This document shows positions 26,791 through 35,869 of a DNA stretch of 64,000 nt, one piece after another. Each line of letters opens with the position of its first letter. Position 1 is the stretch's first letter. The position numbers were made by a program, and so were the translations under genes. The notes under the pieces were generated by a model. It was not told the origin of the DNA and did not search any database. It was given only the letters and a program-made list of their open reading frames with translations. Source of the DNA: Lentisphaeraceae bacterium. Its GTDB lineage: Bacteria > Verrucomicrobiota > Lentisphaeria > Lentisphaerales > Lentisphaeraceae. The stretch is from positions 40,240-104,239 of the forward strand of contig JAJPOQ010000108.1 of the NCBI GenBank assembly GCA_021232515.1, written 5' to 3'.

Positions 26791-27203
26791 TGGCGAAACC
26801 TTTCATACTCTTCTGTCTCATTTTCTGCCTGCCGGCGATTCCATCTCTCTTATTGCGTTCAAGTTTTGAACAAGAGAATAAACTACATTTACAGAAACAA
26901 GATAAACTTTCGGTAGATGTTCAGACTGCACTTACATTTAAAAATATTTTGTGGTTGGATGCACGCTCTAAAAATAAGTATGAAAAAGATCATGTGCCAG
27001 AAGCTCTTTATGTAAGTTTTGCAGACTGGGAGGCGAGCTTAGCTCAGATCTTTGAAAGGTACTCAGACGATCAAGTCATCATTGTTTACTGCAATGAAGA
27101 GTGTTCAACCAGTAAAAATATAGCGAGCCAATTAAGACAAGAGCTCGGAAATGATCGTATTTACTATCTAATTGGCGGGTTTGATGCATGGCAGTCTCGT
27201 TAA
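26790..27203 (+). CDS. Membrane-anchored rhodanese
   Basis: An N-terminal hydrophobic signal/anchor (FILFCLIFCLPAIPSLLL) leads to a rhodanese domain with NILWLDARSKNKYEKDHVP, the active-site loop VYCNEEC and the terminal IGGFDAW. The active-site Cys is present, so it could carry a persulfide. It overlaps the MauE/DoxX gene by 16 bp. This grouping with DUF1573 and a MauE-type membrane protein suggests a periplasmic thiol/sulfur redox role, which is inference. Confidence 0.85.
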   Translation: MAKPFILFCLIFCLPAIPSLLLRSSFEQENKLHLQKQDKLSVDVQTALTFKNILWLDARSKNKYEKDHVPEALYVSFADWEASLAQIFERYSDDQVIIVYCNEECSTSKNIASQLRQELGNDRIYYLIGGFDAWQSR

Positions 27204-27586
27204 TCATAAGAGTTTTGGTAGCGATCGTTTTTGTTTGGGCTGGTGTAACTAAGTTATTGGATTTACATGCCTTTTCAGAGATACTTCTAGCTTATAAGCT
27301 TTTTCCGGAATCGACTATTTCGTTTTTGGTTTACTACATTCCAATACTAGAGTTTTTCATAAGCTTGGCATTATTACTGCCAAAAACATCTAAGGTAGGC
27401 TCATGGGCTGCTTTTACACTTTTTGTAATCTTTGAAGCTACTTTACTAAGCTTGATAGTCAGAGGTATAGATGGCGATTGTGGCTGTTTTGGTAAATTTG
27501 GCGGAACGCCAAAGTGGGCATTTATAAAGAATATTTTCTTTCTACTACTCATTGTCTATTCAATGAAATCCGCCAACAAAGAATAA
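27188..27586 (+). CDS. MauE/DoxX-family membrane protein
   Basis: The 132-aa four-helix membrane protein begins RVLVAIVFVWAGVTKLLDL, the DoxX/MauE signature, and carries the Cys motif DCGCFG in a loop, typical of MauE-like proteins that interact with thiol-redox partners. It is last in the 25814-27586 group and overlaps the rhodanese gene by 16 bp. Confidence 0.82.
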   Translation: MAVSLIIRVLVAIVFVWAGVTKLLDLHAFSEILLAYKLFPESTISFLVYYIPILEFFISLALLLPKTSKVGSWAAFTLFVIFEATLLSLIVRGIDGDCGCFGKFGGTPKWAFIKNIFFLLLIVYSMKSANKE

Positions 27587-27819
27587 TCACCCTTTACAAT
27601 TTAGCTGTTTACAGCGATTTAGAGTCCTTAATTATTACAGTTGCATTTGGGTTAATATCTTTTATAATCATTACTCTATTTGACGATTGAGCCGTCAGAA
27701 AGTTTGAGAAAATTTTAACCGACCGCTTGCCTTTGTATGGCATTGAGTTACAATATTGGGTGAATTTTTTCAATTATTACAATTTTGTAAATATCTAAAT
27801 GACCGTAAAGGAGATAACT
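27587..27819 (+). promoter_or_regulatory. Intergenic leader upstream of glnN
   Basis: This 233-bp AT-rich region must hold the glnN promoter. It contains near-repeats of ATTATTACAATTTTG/AATTATTACAGTT at about 27631-27646 and 27772-27788, and the ribosome-binding site AAAGGAG just before 27820. I see no clear sigma-54 promoter and no riboswitch fold. Confidence 0.4.
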
Positions 27820-29973
27820 ATGAGTGGAAGTGCAGCAAGACTTAATGCAATAGCTTCTGTAGCGAGCTCTTTCGAGCCAGACTATGTAGAAGCAGCAGAA
27901 ATTACTGAAATTTTCGGTAGCAACGTATTCTCTGATTCAGTAATGAGAGAGCGTCTTCCTAAACCAGTCTACAAATCAATCAAAAAGACTATCGAGCTAG
28001 GTGAGAAACTTGACCCTACAGCTGCAGACGCAGTAGCGATAGCAATGAAAGACTGGGCTGTTGAAAGAGGTGCATCTCACTACGCACACATTTTCTTCCC
28101 ATTAACTGGTTACACTGCAGAGAAGCATGACTCATTCATCGAGCCTTCTGGCGACGGCGTAATCAATGAATTTTCTGGTAAGACACTTACACAGGGTGAG
28201 CCTGATGGTTCTTCTTTCCCTAATGGTGGTATCCGTGAAACTCACCAAGCTCGTGGTTACACTGCTTGGGATGTTACTTCACCTGCTTACCTTCAAGAAG
28301 GCAACAACGGCGTTACTCTTTGTATCCCGACGATTTTCGTTTCTTGGTCTGGCGAAGCTCTAGACAAAAAGATTCCACTACTACGCTCAAACAAAGCTGT
28401 TGGTGATCAAGCTGAAAGACTTCTTAAGCTTTTCGGTCACACTGACATCGCTCCAGTTGCATCTTACGCTGGCCCAGAGCAAGAGTACTTCCTAGTAGAC
28501 TTAAACTTCTACTACGCACGTCCTGACCTTATCGCTGCTGACAGAACTGTTTTCGGTGCTGCTCCTGCTAAAGGTCAACAATTTGACGATCACTACTTCG
28601 GTGCTATTCCTGACCGTGTGGCTGACTTCATGATGGATGTTGAGAACTCACTATATAAAGTTGGTATCCCAGCTAAGACTCGTCACAACGAAGTAGCTCC
28701 AGGACAATTCGAAATTGCTCCAGTTTACGAAGCAGCTAACGTTGCATCTGATCATCAGCAATTGACAATGACTATTTTCAAAAGCGTTGCTAAAAAGCAC
28801 GGTTTTGCTTGTATCTTCCATGAGAAGCCATTTGCAGGTCTTAACGGTTCTGGTAAGCACGTTAACTGGTCAATCGCAAATAAGACTCAAGGTAACCTAC
28901 TAGATCCAGGTCACAACCCATCAGAAAATGCTCAGTTCCTTACTTTCTGTGCAGCTGTTATTCGTTCTATCCACGTACACGGCGGTCTATTCAGAGCGGC
29001 TATCGCTTCTGCATCAAATGACCACCGCCTAGGTGCTAACGAAGCTCCACCGGCAATCATGTCTACTTTCATCGGCGATGAACTACTTGAAATCTTCGAG
29101 CAGATCAAAGCTGGTAAAGCTCTAGATACTGACGGTAAAGGTACATTCGGGGTTGGTGTTGATACTCTTCCTCATCTTGAAAGAGATGCTGGAGACCGTA
29201 ATAGAACATCTCCGTTTGCCTTCACTGGTAACCGTTTCGAGTTCCGTGCTGTTGGTTCAACATTCTCTATCTCTGGTCCATTAGTTGTACTAAATACTTG
29301 TTTAGCTGATTCTATTGACTTCATCGCTACACAGCTTGAAACTAAAGTTGCTGCTGGTACTGAATTCAATACTGCAGTTACAGAAGTTCTTAAAGAGATC
29401 TATACAGAGCATGGTGCTGCAGTATTTAACGGCGACGGTTACTCTTCTGAGTGGCATGAGAAAGCTGTTTCTGGTCGTGGCCTTAAGAACCTTAGAACAA
29501 CTCCAGAAGCTCTACCTGAGCTGGTTACAGAGCAAACTGTTTCTATGTTTGAAAAGTACTCAGTACTAAGTAAAACAGAGCTTGAAGCTCGTTTAGAAAT
29601 CTACGAAGAACAGTATACAGAAAAAGTACTAGTTGAAGTTAAGACTGGTCTTAGAATTGCAAGCACTATGGTTGTTCCAGCAGCAGTTCGTTTCCAAACT
29701 GATCTTGCTCAAAACGCATCATCACTTAAAGAGCTGGGTATCGAAGGTAACTTCTCTACTCTAGAAAACGTAAGTGGTCTTGTTTCTGATCTTCAAGCTA
29801 AAATTGCTGACCTTGACGCTAAAGTTGCAGTCGAAGGCGATGCTACTTATGCTTGTAACACTCTTCTACCTGCACTAAATAGTCTCCGTGAGACTGTTGA
29901 TGCACTAGAACTAGTTGTTGCAGATGACGAATGGCCACTTCCTTCTTACCAGGAAATGCTTTTCATCAAATAA
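27820..29973 (+). CDS. glnN: Type III glutamine synthetase GlnN
   Basis: This large dodecameric ammonium-assimilating enzyme (717 aa) has the GSIII N-terminal [15 protein letters not shown] region (here [13 protein letters not shown]) and the signature [15 protein letters not shown]. Active-site parts include [23 protein letters not shown] and the ATP-site [12 protein letters not shown]. The conserved [14 protein letters not shown] and [16 protein letters not shown] follow, as does the helical C-terminal domain of this class. The ATG at 27820 follows AAAGGAGATAACT and is preferred to the ATG seven codons upstream. Codon use is noticeably biased, as expected of a highly expressed gene. It stands alone, with a strong terminator. 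Confidence 0.96.
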   Translation: MSGSAARLNAIASVASSFEPDYVEAAEITEIFGSNVFSDSVMRERLPKPVYKSIKKTIELGEKLDPTAADAVAIAMKDWAVERGASHYAHIFFPLTGYTAEKHDSFIEPSGDGVINEFSGKTLTQGEPDGSSFPNGGIRETHQARGYTAWDVTSPAYLQEGNNGVTLCIPTIFVSWSGEALDKKIPLLRSNKAVGDQAERLLKLFGHTDIAPVASYAGPEQEYFLVDLNFYYARPDLIAADRTVFGAAPAKGQQFDDHYFGAIPDRVADFMMDVENSLYKVGIPAKTRHNEVAPGQFEIAPVYEAANVASDHQQLTMTIFKSVAKKHGFACIFHEKPFAGLNGSGKHVNWSIANKTQGNLLDPGHNPSENAQFLTFCAAVIRSIHVHGGLFRAAIASASNDHRLGANEAPPAIMSTFIGDELLEIFEQIKAGKALDTDGKGTFGVGVDTLPHLERDAGDRNRTSPFAFTGNRFEFRAVGSTFSISGPLVVLNTCLADSIDFIATQLETKVAAGTEFNTAVTEVLKEIYTEHGAAVFNGDGYSSEWHEKAVSGRGLKNLRTTPEALPELVTEQTVSMFEKYSVLSKTELEARLEIYEEQYTEKVLVEVKTGLRIASTMVVPAAVRFQTDLAQNASSLKELGIEGNFSTLENVSGLVSDLQAKIADLDAKVAVEGDATYACNTLLPALNSLRETVDALELVVADDEWPLPSYQEMLFIK

Positions 29974-29995
29974 TAAGTTTTTGAAATAAAGCTTT

Positions 29996-30030
29996 TAAGC
30001 CGCGTTCGATTTTCGAGCGCGGCTTTTTTG
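29996..30030 (+). terminator. Intrinsic terminator of glnN
   Basis: A GC-rich 8-bp stem (AAGCCGCG/CGCGGCTT) has an inner TCGA/TCGA extension, followed by six T. It lies 22 bp after the glnN stop. Confidence 0.92.
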
Positions 30031-30042
30031 TATCTAGGGGTG

Positions 30043-30125
30043 AGCTTCGCTTTAGTAGTCAGTAAGGCTTCGCTATAGTAGTCAGTAGTCAGTAGTCAGT
30101 AGTTAGTAGGGCTTCGCTTTAGTAG
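30043..30125. repeat. Short tandem repeats: AGTAGTC heptamers and GCTTCGCT(T/A)TAGTAGT units
   Basis: Three consecutive AGTAGTC heptamers and a variant AGTAGTT occupy 30077-30104. The longer unit GCTTCGCTTTAGTAGT, with small changes, occurs near 30045, 30068 and 30111. The region is non-coding on both strands and lies between two terminators. Confidence 0.85.
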
Positions 30126-30177
30126 TTAGAATGGGCTATTCAGCCGAAGACTCGAGTGATCCTCGAAAGTTTATTGC

Positions 30178-30210
30178 CTAATCCCTAATCCCTAATCCCT
30201 AACCCCTAAC
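30178..30210. repeat. CTAATCC heptamer tandem repeat
   Basis: Three CTAATCC units are followed by CTAACCC and a partial CTAAC, in direct tandem. They are telomere-like in appearance but internal and short. They sit just upstream (on the map) of the terminator of the small basic protein gene. Confidence 0.85.
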
Positions 30211-30236
30211 AACTATCCCCCCAATCAAAACACAAA

Positions 30237-30266
30237 AAAACCGCAGACCATACGGTGTGCGGTTTT
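30237..30266 (-). terminator. Intrinsic terminator of the small basic protein gene
   Basis: AAAACCGCA and its complement form a stem at 30237-30245/30258-30266. Read leftward, it is followed by a run of T (the A-run at 30234-30240). It lies 27 bp beyond the stop of the gene at 30294-30494. Confidence 0.85.
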
Positions 30267-30293
30267 ATGAAAATCTCTTAAAAAGCTGGCTGA

Positions 30294-30494
30294 TTAGCTA
30301 GCGTACTCAGCAGCAGTCTTTTTAGGGCATTTTAGCAAGTCAAGCATTTGTCTTGGAGTTAACTGAGTAACTTTTTCTTCAGAAACACCTAGATCAACAA
30401 GACGGCGCTTATGTTCAAGAATTCTTCTACGCTTTGCAGCTCCACGCTTTTTAGGGCGAGCGATATTCTTATTTTTACGTCCTCTAAGTCTCAT
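30294..30494 (-). CDS. Small, strongly basic protein, 66 aa
   Basis: The start is taken at the ATG at 30494, with AAGG about nine bases upstream; a longer frame to 30548 adds a poorly supported N-terminus. The first half is rich in Arg/Lys (MRLRGRKNKNIARPKKRG, then AAKRRRILEHKRRLVDLG), and the C-terminal half is LTPRQMLDLLKCPKKTA. Size and charge recall ribosome- or nucleic-acid-associated small proteins. I cannot name a family. A dedicated terminator and isolated position support it as a real monocistronic gene. Confidence 0.7.
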   Translation of the reverse strand: MRLRGRKNKNIARPKKRGAAKRRRILEHKRRLVDLGVSEEKVTQLTPRQMLDLLKCPKKTAAEYAS

Positions 30495-30702
30495 GATGTA
30501 AACCTTATTATTCGCTGTAAACAAAATTTGTGAGCGCATAAAATGCAATGAATTATTGTTATGTCAACCTCAATTGGCCTAAATAATGTGTTATAAAAAA
30601 TCTTAGGCGAATTTCATATTTTCCTAACACTGACATTTTATATACTGGGATTACTGTAGAGAATGTGTAAAAAGAAGTTATTAACATGAAGCCGGGGTCG
30701 AA

Positions 30703-32418
30703 ATGAACATAAAGTCTATAGATTTAGCACCATTTCTTGGTGAGATAGAAAATGTAATAAGTAGCATAAGTCATGACCGTTTAAAAAAGAACGTTATCGC
30801 ATATGCAAGAGATTTGGCACCAGCGAAGAGATTTGAGTTTTTGCAAATCATCGCTTTGGATGATGAAAGTTTCGACGATCAGACTCCAGAAGAGTACGTC
30901 ACAGACGAAAGTCTATTGGACGAAGCAACTGCATATTATAAGAATATTATGAAAGGTGCTTACAGTCACGATCTAGATATAAATAACCCAGATGACGTTC
31001 CTGCTTGGGTCGACGATATGGACATTTTATTTGACCGTGCTGATGAAGCCTTCCTTTATGAAGACAGAGAATTGGCCGGTAAAGTCTATGCTGTTCTCTT
31101 TGACTCACTGCACGTTGCGGAAGAGATAGCAGTAGAACACCAGCTTTACTCTGCACAAGATATGATCATCACTGACGTTTCTCAGGCTAAGGCAAGATAC
31201 TTCAGGTCCGTTTATGAAGGAACTTCAGTAGATGAGAGACCACAAACTCTTCTAAGCGCACTTAAGAAAAACTTCCCAATTGGTCACTCTCGTATTGGTT
31301 TGATGGATATCCGCGAATCATGCCCGGCCGACTTAAAAGACTTCTACAAATTTTTAACCTCATGGATTGATCTACTTAAGAAAGATCATGAAGAAGACGA
31401 TTTTGAGATTCGCCTAAGAAACTGGCTACTAAGAGAAGCAGTTTACCTTAAAGACGGTTTCAAAGGTCTTGAAGACTTAGCTAGTGAACAAGGTGAGAGT
31501 CACCCAGAGATCTATTACGATCTGGTCGCATACTATGTTAAAGATAATAAACTTAAAGAAGCAGAAGATGCTGCGCGAAACGGTATAGAGAGAATCGCCG
31601 TGACACACCAAAAAGCTGTACTTGCTGATTGGCTAGCAGAACTTGAAGAGAAAGACGGTCACCACAAAGCTGCAATAGACGCTCGTAAACAAGCTTGGCG
31701 CTTTGAGCCAACTCAAGAACGTTTAGTTAACTGGTTTAACAACAACGGCAAAGTCATCAGCAATGATGAACTAGAGGCTGAGATCGTTTTCCTTCGTAAG
31801 CAAGGTAACCCAAGATTCGTTCGTTTAGTTTGTATGCTTGAGCTTCTTATTGGTGAGTACGACTTACCAAGAAAAGCTCTTATTACTGCAGACCCACTAG
31901 GCTGGCGTCCTGAGAGTCACCCTGGCGAAATCGTTCTTCCATTCTTGCTTATCGCAGGAGCGGGAGTTAAAGACATTCCCGAAGAAAGCTCACTTAAGTT
32001 TGTTTCAGAAGAGATGAAATCCATCTTTATCCGTTGGCAAGCCCACTTAATAAGCGGTAATAAGTCTCAAGAGCTTCACACTTATCTCGATTATTTGAAA
32101 GAGTCACTTGAAAAGAACCCAGTGGCTGAAGATCAAAAAGATACTTTCTTGGCAACTGCAAGAACAGCGATCCTAGATAGAATAAGAGCTGTAGTTACAG
32201 AAGGATTAGATCACCTCTTCCCTTCAGTTGCACACTTAGCTGTAGCTTTTGCAGAAGCTTGTTTCATCGCAGGTCACAAGGAACAAGGACTTAAATTGAT
32301 AAATAACATCCGAAACATGTATATTCGTCAAACAAGTCTTAGAAATGAGATAAGAACCTTGTTTAACCTATCTCCAGTACTTCCGAGCCTAACTGTTCAG
32401 GGACAGCTCACTCACTAA
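30703..32418 (+). CDS. Large hypothetical helical protein, 571 aa
   Basis: I do not recognise a family. The protein is soluble, acidic and predominantly helical. It contains repeat-like stretches (for example YYVKDNKLKEAEDAARNGIE and DGHHKAAIDARKQAWRFEP) that resemble TPR/HAT units in the second half. No catalytic motif, signal peptide or membrane segment is visible. It ends two bases before the peptide deformylase gene, so the two are probably cotranscribed. Confidence 0.65.
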   Translation: MNIKSIDLAPFLGEIENVISSISHDRLKKNVIAYARDLAPAKRFEFLQIIALDDESFDDQTPEEYVTDESLLDEATAYYKNIMKGAYSHDLDINNPDDVPAWVDDMDILFDRADEAFLYEDRELAGKVYAVLFDSLHVAEEIAVEHQLYSAQDMIITDVSQAKARYFRSVYEGTSVDERPQTLLSALKKNFPIGHSRIGLMDIRESCPADLKDFYKFLTSWIDLLKKDHEEDDFEIRLRNWLLREAVYLKDGFKGLEDLASEQGESHPEIYYDLVAYYVKDNKLKEAEDAARNGIERIAVTHQKAVLADWLAELEEKDGHHKAAIDARKQAWRFEPTQERLVNWFNNNGKVISNDELEAEIVFLRKQGNPRFVRLVCMLELLIGEYDLPRKALITADPLGWRPESHPGEIVLPFLLIAGAGVKDIPEESSLKFVSEEMKSIFIRWQAHLISGNKSQELHTYLDYLKESLEKNPVAEDQKDTFLATARTAILDRIRAVVTEGLDHLFPSVAHLAVAFAEACFIAGHKEQGLKLINNIRNMYIRQTSLRNEIRTLFNLSPVLPSLTVQGQLTH

Positions 32419-32420
32419 TT

Positions 32421-32930
32421 ATGGAAGTTCTGACCCTAGGTCACCGAGATTTACACAAGATCGCTGCTGAAGTTACTGACTTCGGCAGCGATGCTCTTTT
32501 TCAGGACGTCGATTCCTTGAAGAAAGCCATGAAACTTCATGGCGGTATGGGCATCGCCGCTCCTCAGTTAGGTATAGATCGCCGCATTTTACTCATTCAT
32601 TCAAAGCCAAACTCGCGTTACCCACAAGCTCCGTATTCAGATCTTATGACGATCATAAATCCAGAGTTTACAGTAAATGTCGATGAGGCTGCAGATTGGG
32701 AAGGCTGCCTTAATGTCCCAGGTATACGTGGGTTAGTTGCTAGACCGACTCAAGTTTCAGTTACTTACTTTGATAAGCATGGTAAGCAGCATCAAAACAC
32801 CTTCCATGATTTCCTAGCACGTATCTTTCTTCATGAGTACGATCACTTAGAAGGTCTAACGTTTTTGAATCGAGTAGATGACAACTCAAAACTCATCTCA
32901 GAAATAGAGTATCTAAAGAAGTTTATTTGA
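32421..32930 (+). CDS. def: Peptide deformylase
   Basis: This metalloenzyme removes the N-terminal formyl group from nascent proteins. All three motifs are present: GMGIAAPQLG, EGCLNVPG (usual EGCLS, with the metal-ligand Cys) and HEYDHLEG with the HExxH zinc/iron site. The length (169 aa) is normal. It starts 2 bp after the helical protein gene. It is the last chromosomal gene before the integrated element; the attL copy of the tRNA-Pro 5' segment begins about 100 bp downstream. Confidence 0.94.
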   Translation: MEVLTLGHRDLHKIAAEVTDFGSDALFQDVDSLKKAMKLHGGMGIAAPQLGIDRRILLIHSKPNSRYPQAPYSDLMTIINPEFTVNVDEAADWEGCLNVPGIRGLVARPTQVSVTYFDKHGKQHQNTFHDFLARIFLHEYDHLEGLTFLNRVDDNSKLISEIEYLKKFI

Positions 32931-32988
32931 TAGATCTAGAAAATAATTGTTAAATTATTCTAGTTATACTTCCTTTTCATTAACAAGA

Positions 32989-33060
32989 GCCTTGTAAGCA
33001 CGAAATAGAGTATTATTGATAGGATATAATTGGCGGAACGTAGCGCAGTCTGGTAGCGCA
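32989..33060 (+). pseudogene. attL: stranded tRNA-Pro promoter region and 5' tRNA fragment
   Basis: The 72 bases match 57326-57397 without gaps (64 identities by eye). The last 35 (33026-33060) are identical and contain tRNA positions 1-27 starting at 33034. The tRNA stops after the D arm, so this is a truncated gene. A promoter-like TTGTAA (32992) with a TATTGA 16 bases later is conserved in the other copy (TATAGA). It marks the left junction of the element, and its promoter could now read into the integrase gene. Confidence 0.88.
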
Positions 33061-33190
33061 AAATACTTTGATTTTACTCTTTAGTGTGTTAATTTAGACT
33101 AATATTTGGGGGTAAAATGGGGGTTTAAATTTATCTTTTCTCATTTTGTCTTACCTATTCTTGTTTATGTAAATTTGGAAAGGGGTACTT

Positions 33191-34516
33191 GTGAAAGGTA
33201 GTTTATATCAAAGGGATAAGTTTTGGTACTATGAGTATCAACCTCCTACTGGTAAGCGAATTCGGCGTTCAATGAAGACGGCAGATTATCAGGAAGCTGA
33301 ACAGAAAGCTTTTGATCTATACGGCCATTTATGGCAAAAGGATGTCTCTCAAGCTATTGCTCAGGGTTTAGAGAAGCTAGAGAAATCTCAAGAGGAAGAG
33401 CTAAAGTTATCTACAACCCTTTCAGGACATTACTCAATTCCACTTACACAGATCTTTGAAGAATATGAGCGAGTTCTCAAGATTACATCTAAAGGTACGA
33501 GAAGACATAAAAATGCTAGTGTAGCTTTATCTCCTCGTTCAATCAGAGATGCACGTAGAAGATTAGATAGATTTCTTGCCTTCCTCAAAGAAAAGCACCC
33601 GAATCTCACCAAAATGAATCAGGTTTCAGCATATGTAGTACGAGACTATTTTAAAGGCTTTGAGGGCGCACTTTCTACTTATAATCGTCATTTGTCTGAT
33701 CTTACTACAATTTTTAATAGACTTAAAATTGAAGGTGGACTAAAAACAAATCCTTTTAAGTCTGTTCAGTTATTTTCTAAATCAGAGATATTGGATGAGA
33801 CAGTTCATAAGCAACCATTCACCCCCGATGAACTATTGTTGATTCAGGAGAAAGCTACAGGGTGGATGAATATTGCCTTTTTACTAGGGTTTTATACATC
33901 ATTGCGCTTATCAGATGTATTGACCTTAAAATGGTCACTAATTGACTTTGAGGGATGTTTTATTGATATGCGGGGAAAGACCAACCGTACTAGGAAGAAT
34001 TCTAAGGATGCACTTTTTTACGTACCCGAACTCATAAGTCCTTTAAAAGATTGGAAGCAAGAATCTATAAAAGCTGATAAATTTGACTCAATATATGTGT
34101 TTGATTTCGCACCGAAGTTAGTTAAAAGGGATAATTCAGCATATTGGTCTAGCAGTATCACTAAGTTTTTGAAAAGTATCGGTATTCAGATAGCTAATGA
34201 AGAAGGGAAGACTGTCAAAAGCTTTCACAGTTTACGTAAGTCCTATGCAACACAAATGTCTTCGTTAGGAATGGGTATTGACAAGATAGCTCGTCATTTA
34301 ACCGATTCAGAACAAGTCACTGAAAATTACTATGTAATGCTAAATGATGACCAAGAAAAAAGTGAATTAGTTCGTTCCTACTTGCCTCTGAATATTGAAT
34401 CAATAGATTCTGAGCATGATGATAAAATTATTTTTCAGATGATGAGGCTTACTAAAATGATAAAGAGTAAAAATAAACTTACATCATTTTTAAATTGGGC
34501 TTCTACTCAAGATTAA
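33191..34516 (+). CDS. int: Tyrosine recombinase/integrase
   Basis: The 441-aa protein has a SAM-like core-binding domain (about 85-195) and a catalytic domain with Arg239 (TSLRLSDVL), HSLR at 346-349, His369 (ARHLTDS) and a nucleophile Tyr at 380 or 381 (TENYYVML). The N-terminal ~50 residues (GSLYQRDKFWYYEY) look like an arm-binding domain. The GTG start follows AAGGGG. It lies 130 bp inside attL and reads inward, which is the usual position for a site-specific element integrase. It converges with the regulator at 34513, with a 4-bp overlap. Confidence 0.93.
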   Translation: MKGSLYQRDKFWYYEYQPPTGKRIRRSMKTADYQEAEQKAFDLYGHLWQKDVSQAIAQGLEKLEKSQEEELKLSTTLSGHYSIPLTQIFEEYERVLKITSKGTRRHKNASVALSPRSIRDARRRLDRFLAFLKEKHPNLTKMNQVSAYVVRDYFKGFEGALSTYNRHLSDLTTIFNRLKIEGGLKTNPFKSVQLFSKSEILDETVHKQPFTPDELLLIQEKATGWMNIAFLLGFYTSLRLSDVLTLKWSLIDFEGCFIDMRGKTNRTRKNSKDALFYVPELISPLKDWKQESIKADKFDSIYVFDFAPKLVKRDNSAYWSSSITKFLKSIGIQIANEEGKTVKSFHSLRKSYATQMSSLGMGIDKIARHLTDSEQVTENYYVMLNDDQEKSELVRSYLPLNIESIDSEHDDKIIFQMMRLTKMIKSKNKLTSFLNWASTQD

Positions 34517-35409
34517 CCTATATACCATTCTTCTATTAGCTGCTGCATTGACCCACCGGTATCTTTAATAAAATCAACATGAAGCTTTAATAGGTTTTTC
34601 TTTCCGAAGAATGCATTTTTTGCTTTTTCACTAAATGTAGAAAGTTCATCTATGTTATCTTGAAAGACTTTATCTATCAGTTCTATCCAAAAGAGAAGAA
34701 TTTCCTTATCTATTTCTGAGCTTAATAAGCAGCAATGTTTAGTGAATTTTTGAGGGTAGCTTCCCGCATGACGGAAATATTTGATCGACTCTTCATCATC
34801 ATTAATTCGCCAGAATATAGCTCTGTATGGATTGGACTTGTGCTTTATAAGCTTAAAAATGAGATCTTCTAAAGGAGCAGTTACAATATCTGGAAGGTAG
34901 TCTCTACCTGTTTCTAAGGTTATAAAAGGCGTGATTGCAGACTTATCATTAAGTCTAATAAATGCATTTTCGTCTTTAGCAATCGACCTATTCGGAAGAA
35001 TGATCTGAAGTAGGTTATCCTCTTCTACAGAGTCAAGAAGTTCTTGAAGAGTGATAATTTTCGCCAAATTTTCCTCAATTAGAATATTTGTATCGATATA
35101 ATTACTTATAAATGACTCTATGAATTTTATATGATGTTCAGCCTTTTGAGCTGTAGAGATTTTTTTCAGTAGCTTATATGATGGTCTGAGATTGTCAGGG
35201 ATGGTATTCTCAGCGTCATTTTCAAGATATACAGAAATATATGGTTTGACCTTCTCCCATTGGTTATCATGAATTCCAGCTCCAGGAGTGAGCCAGTTCC
35301 TCAGACTATTATGGTTTACATTTAGTAAATCAGCAGCCTTTCTGAGTGAAAGCTTCTCTCGATCCATCCAGGACCTTAAGGCTTCAGCATATTTAGGTAA
35401 AATTGTCAT
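34513..35409 (-). CDS. HTH-containing element regulator, 298 aa
   Basis: The first ~60 residues form a helix-turn-helix (LSLRKAADLLNVNHNSLRNW). The remaining ~230 are helical and unlike any family I know. Its position, divergent from the excisionase-like gene with a palindromic operator between them, fits a phage-type repressor or an activator controlling mobilisation and excision. It lacks the S24 peptidase domain of CI/LexA repressors, so any induction mechanism would differ. Its 3' end overlaps the integrase end by 4 bp. Confidence 0.7.
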   Translation of the reverse strand: MTILPKYAEALRSWMDREKLSLRKAADLLNVNHNSLRNWLTPGAGIHDNQWEKVKPYISVYLENDAENTIPDNLRPSYKLLKKISTAQKAEHHIKFIESFISNYIDTNILIEENLAKIITLQELLDSVEEDNLLQIILPNRSIAKDENAFIRLNDKSAITPFITLETGRDYLPDIVTAPLEDLIFKLIKHKSNPYRAIFWRINDDEESIKYFRHAGSYPQKFTKHCCLLSSEIDKEILLFWIELIDKVFQDNIDELSTFSEKAKNAFFGKKNLLKLHVDFIKDTGGSMQQLIEEWYIG

Positions 35410-35499
35410 GATTTAATATCTGCTGTGAAGGTGATTATTAAAATACATTTTTAGACAAAACTATCCATTCTAATTTAAAACAATAAAAAAAACATAGAA

Positions 35500-35540
35500 A
35501 TTGTACAGTTTAGTTTGATTAATTGTACATTATGTACAAT
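35500..35540. promoter_or_regulatory. Operator-like ATTGTACAT palindrome plus half-site
   Basis: A perfect 9-1-9 palindrome lies at 35522-35540 (ATTGTACAT and ATGTACAAT around one T). A further half-site ATTGTACAG at 35500-35508 starts exactly 22 bp upstream, about two helical turns. It sits in the divergent region between the HTH regulator (35409) and the excisionase-like gene (35610), a typical repressor-binding arrangement. Confidence 0.75.
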
Positions 35541-35609
35541 AATATTATACACAGTAAGTTTTAATCTTATCTTTTAAATCATTTTTTTAACTCATAATTG
35601 GAGAGGAAT

Positions 35610-35867
35610 ATGAAAAAAGAAGCCGCAATAGAAACTGCAACTGCCATACTATCAGAGCATTTTGATGGTTTAACATCTGAAGTTTTAATTAGTAAGATTT
35701 CAGGGCAAAATGTGAGAACGTATAGCACAAGTGAGTTTGCAAAGATAATGGATTGCTCTAAGCCAACTGTTCACAGGTGGCTTAATGAAGGAATGATCAA
35801 AGGTAAGAAAAACGTATTAGGAAAAATTAGAATTTCAGAGTCAGAAATCTCCAAAATATTAGGCTGA
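35610..35867 (+). CDS. Excisionase-like HTH_17 (MerR-type) DNA-binding protein
   Basis: The ATG at 35610 follows GGAGAGG and gives 85 aa. The C-terminal half is a winged-helix excisionase/MerR-like domain (YSTSEFAKIMDCSKPTVHRW, then LNEGMIKGKK and RISESEI). Such proteins direct excision or activate element genes. It is the first gene of the rightward mobilisation operon and is controlled from the palindrome-containing region. Confidence 0.8.
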   Translation: MKKEAAIETATAILSEHFDGLTSEVLISKISGQNVRTYSTSEFAKIMDCSKPTVHRWLNEGMIKGKKNVLGKIRISESEISKILG

Positions 35868-35869
35868 GT

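Noticed and set aside
27733..27755. Sigma-54 promoter upstream of glnN
   Set aside because: TATGGCATTGAGTTACA matches only the -24 half; the -12 GC is missing.
32936..32963. Intrinsic terminator after def
   Set aside because: CTAGAAAATAATT/ATTATTCTAG forms an AT-rich imperfect hairpin without a T-run, too weak to call.
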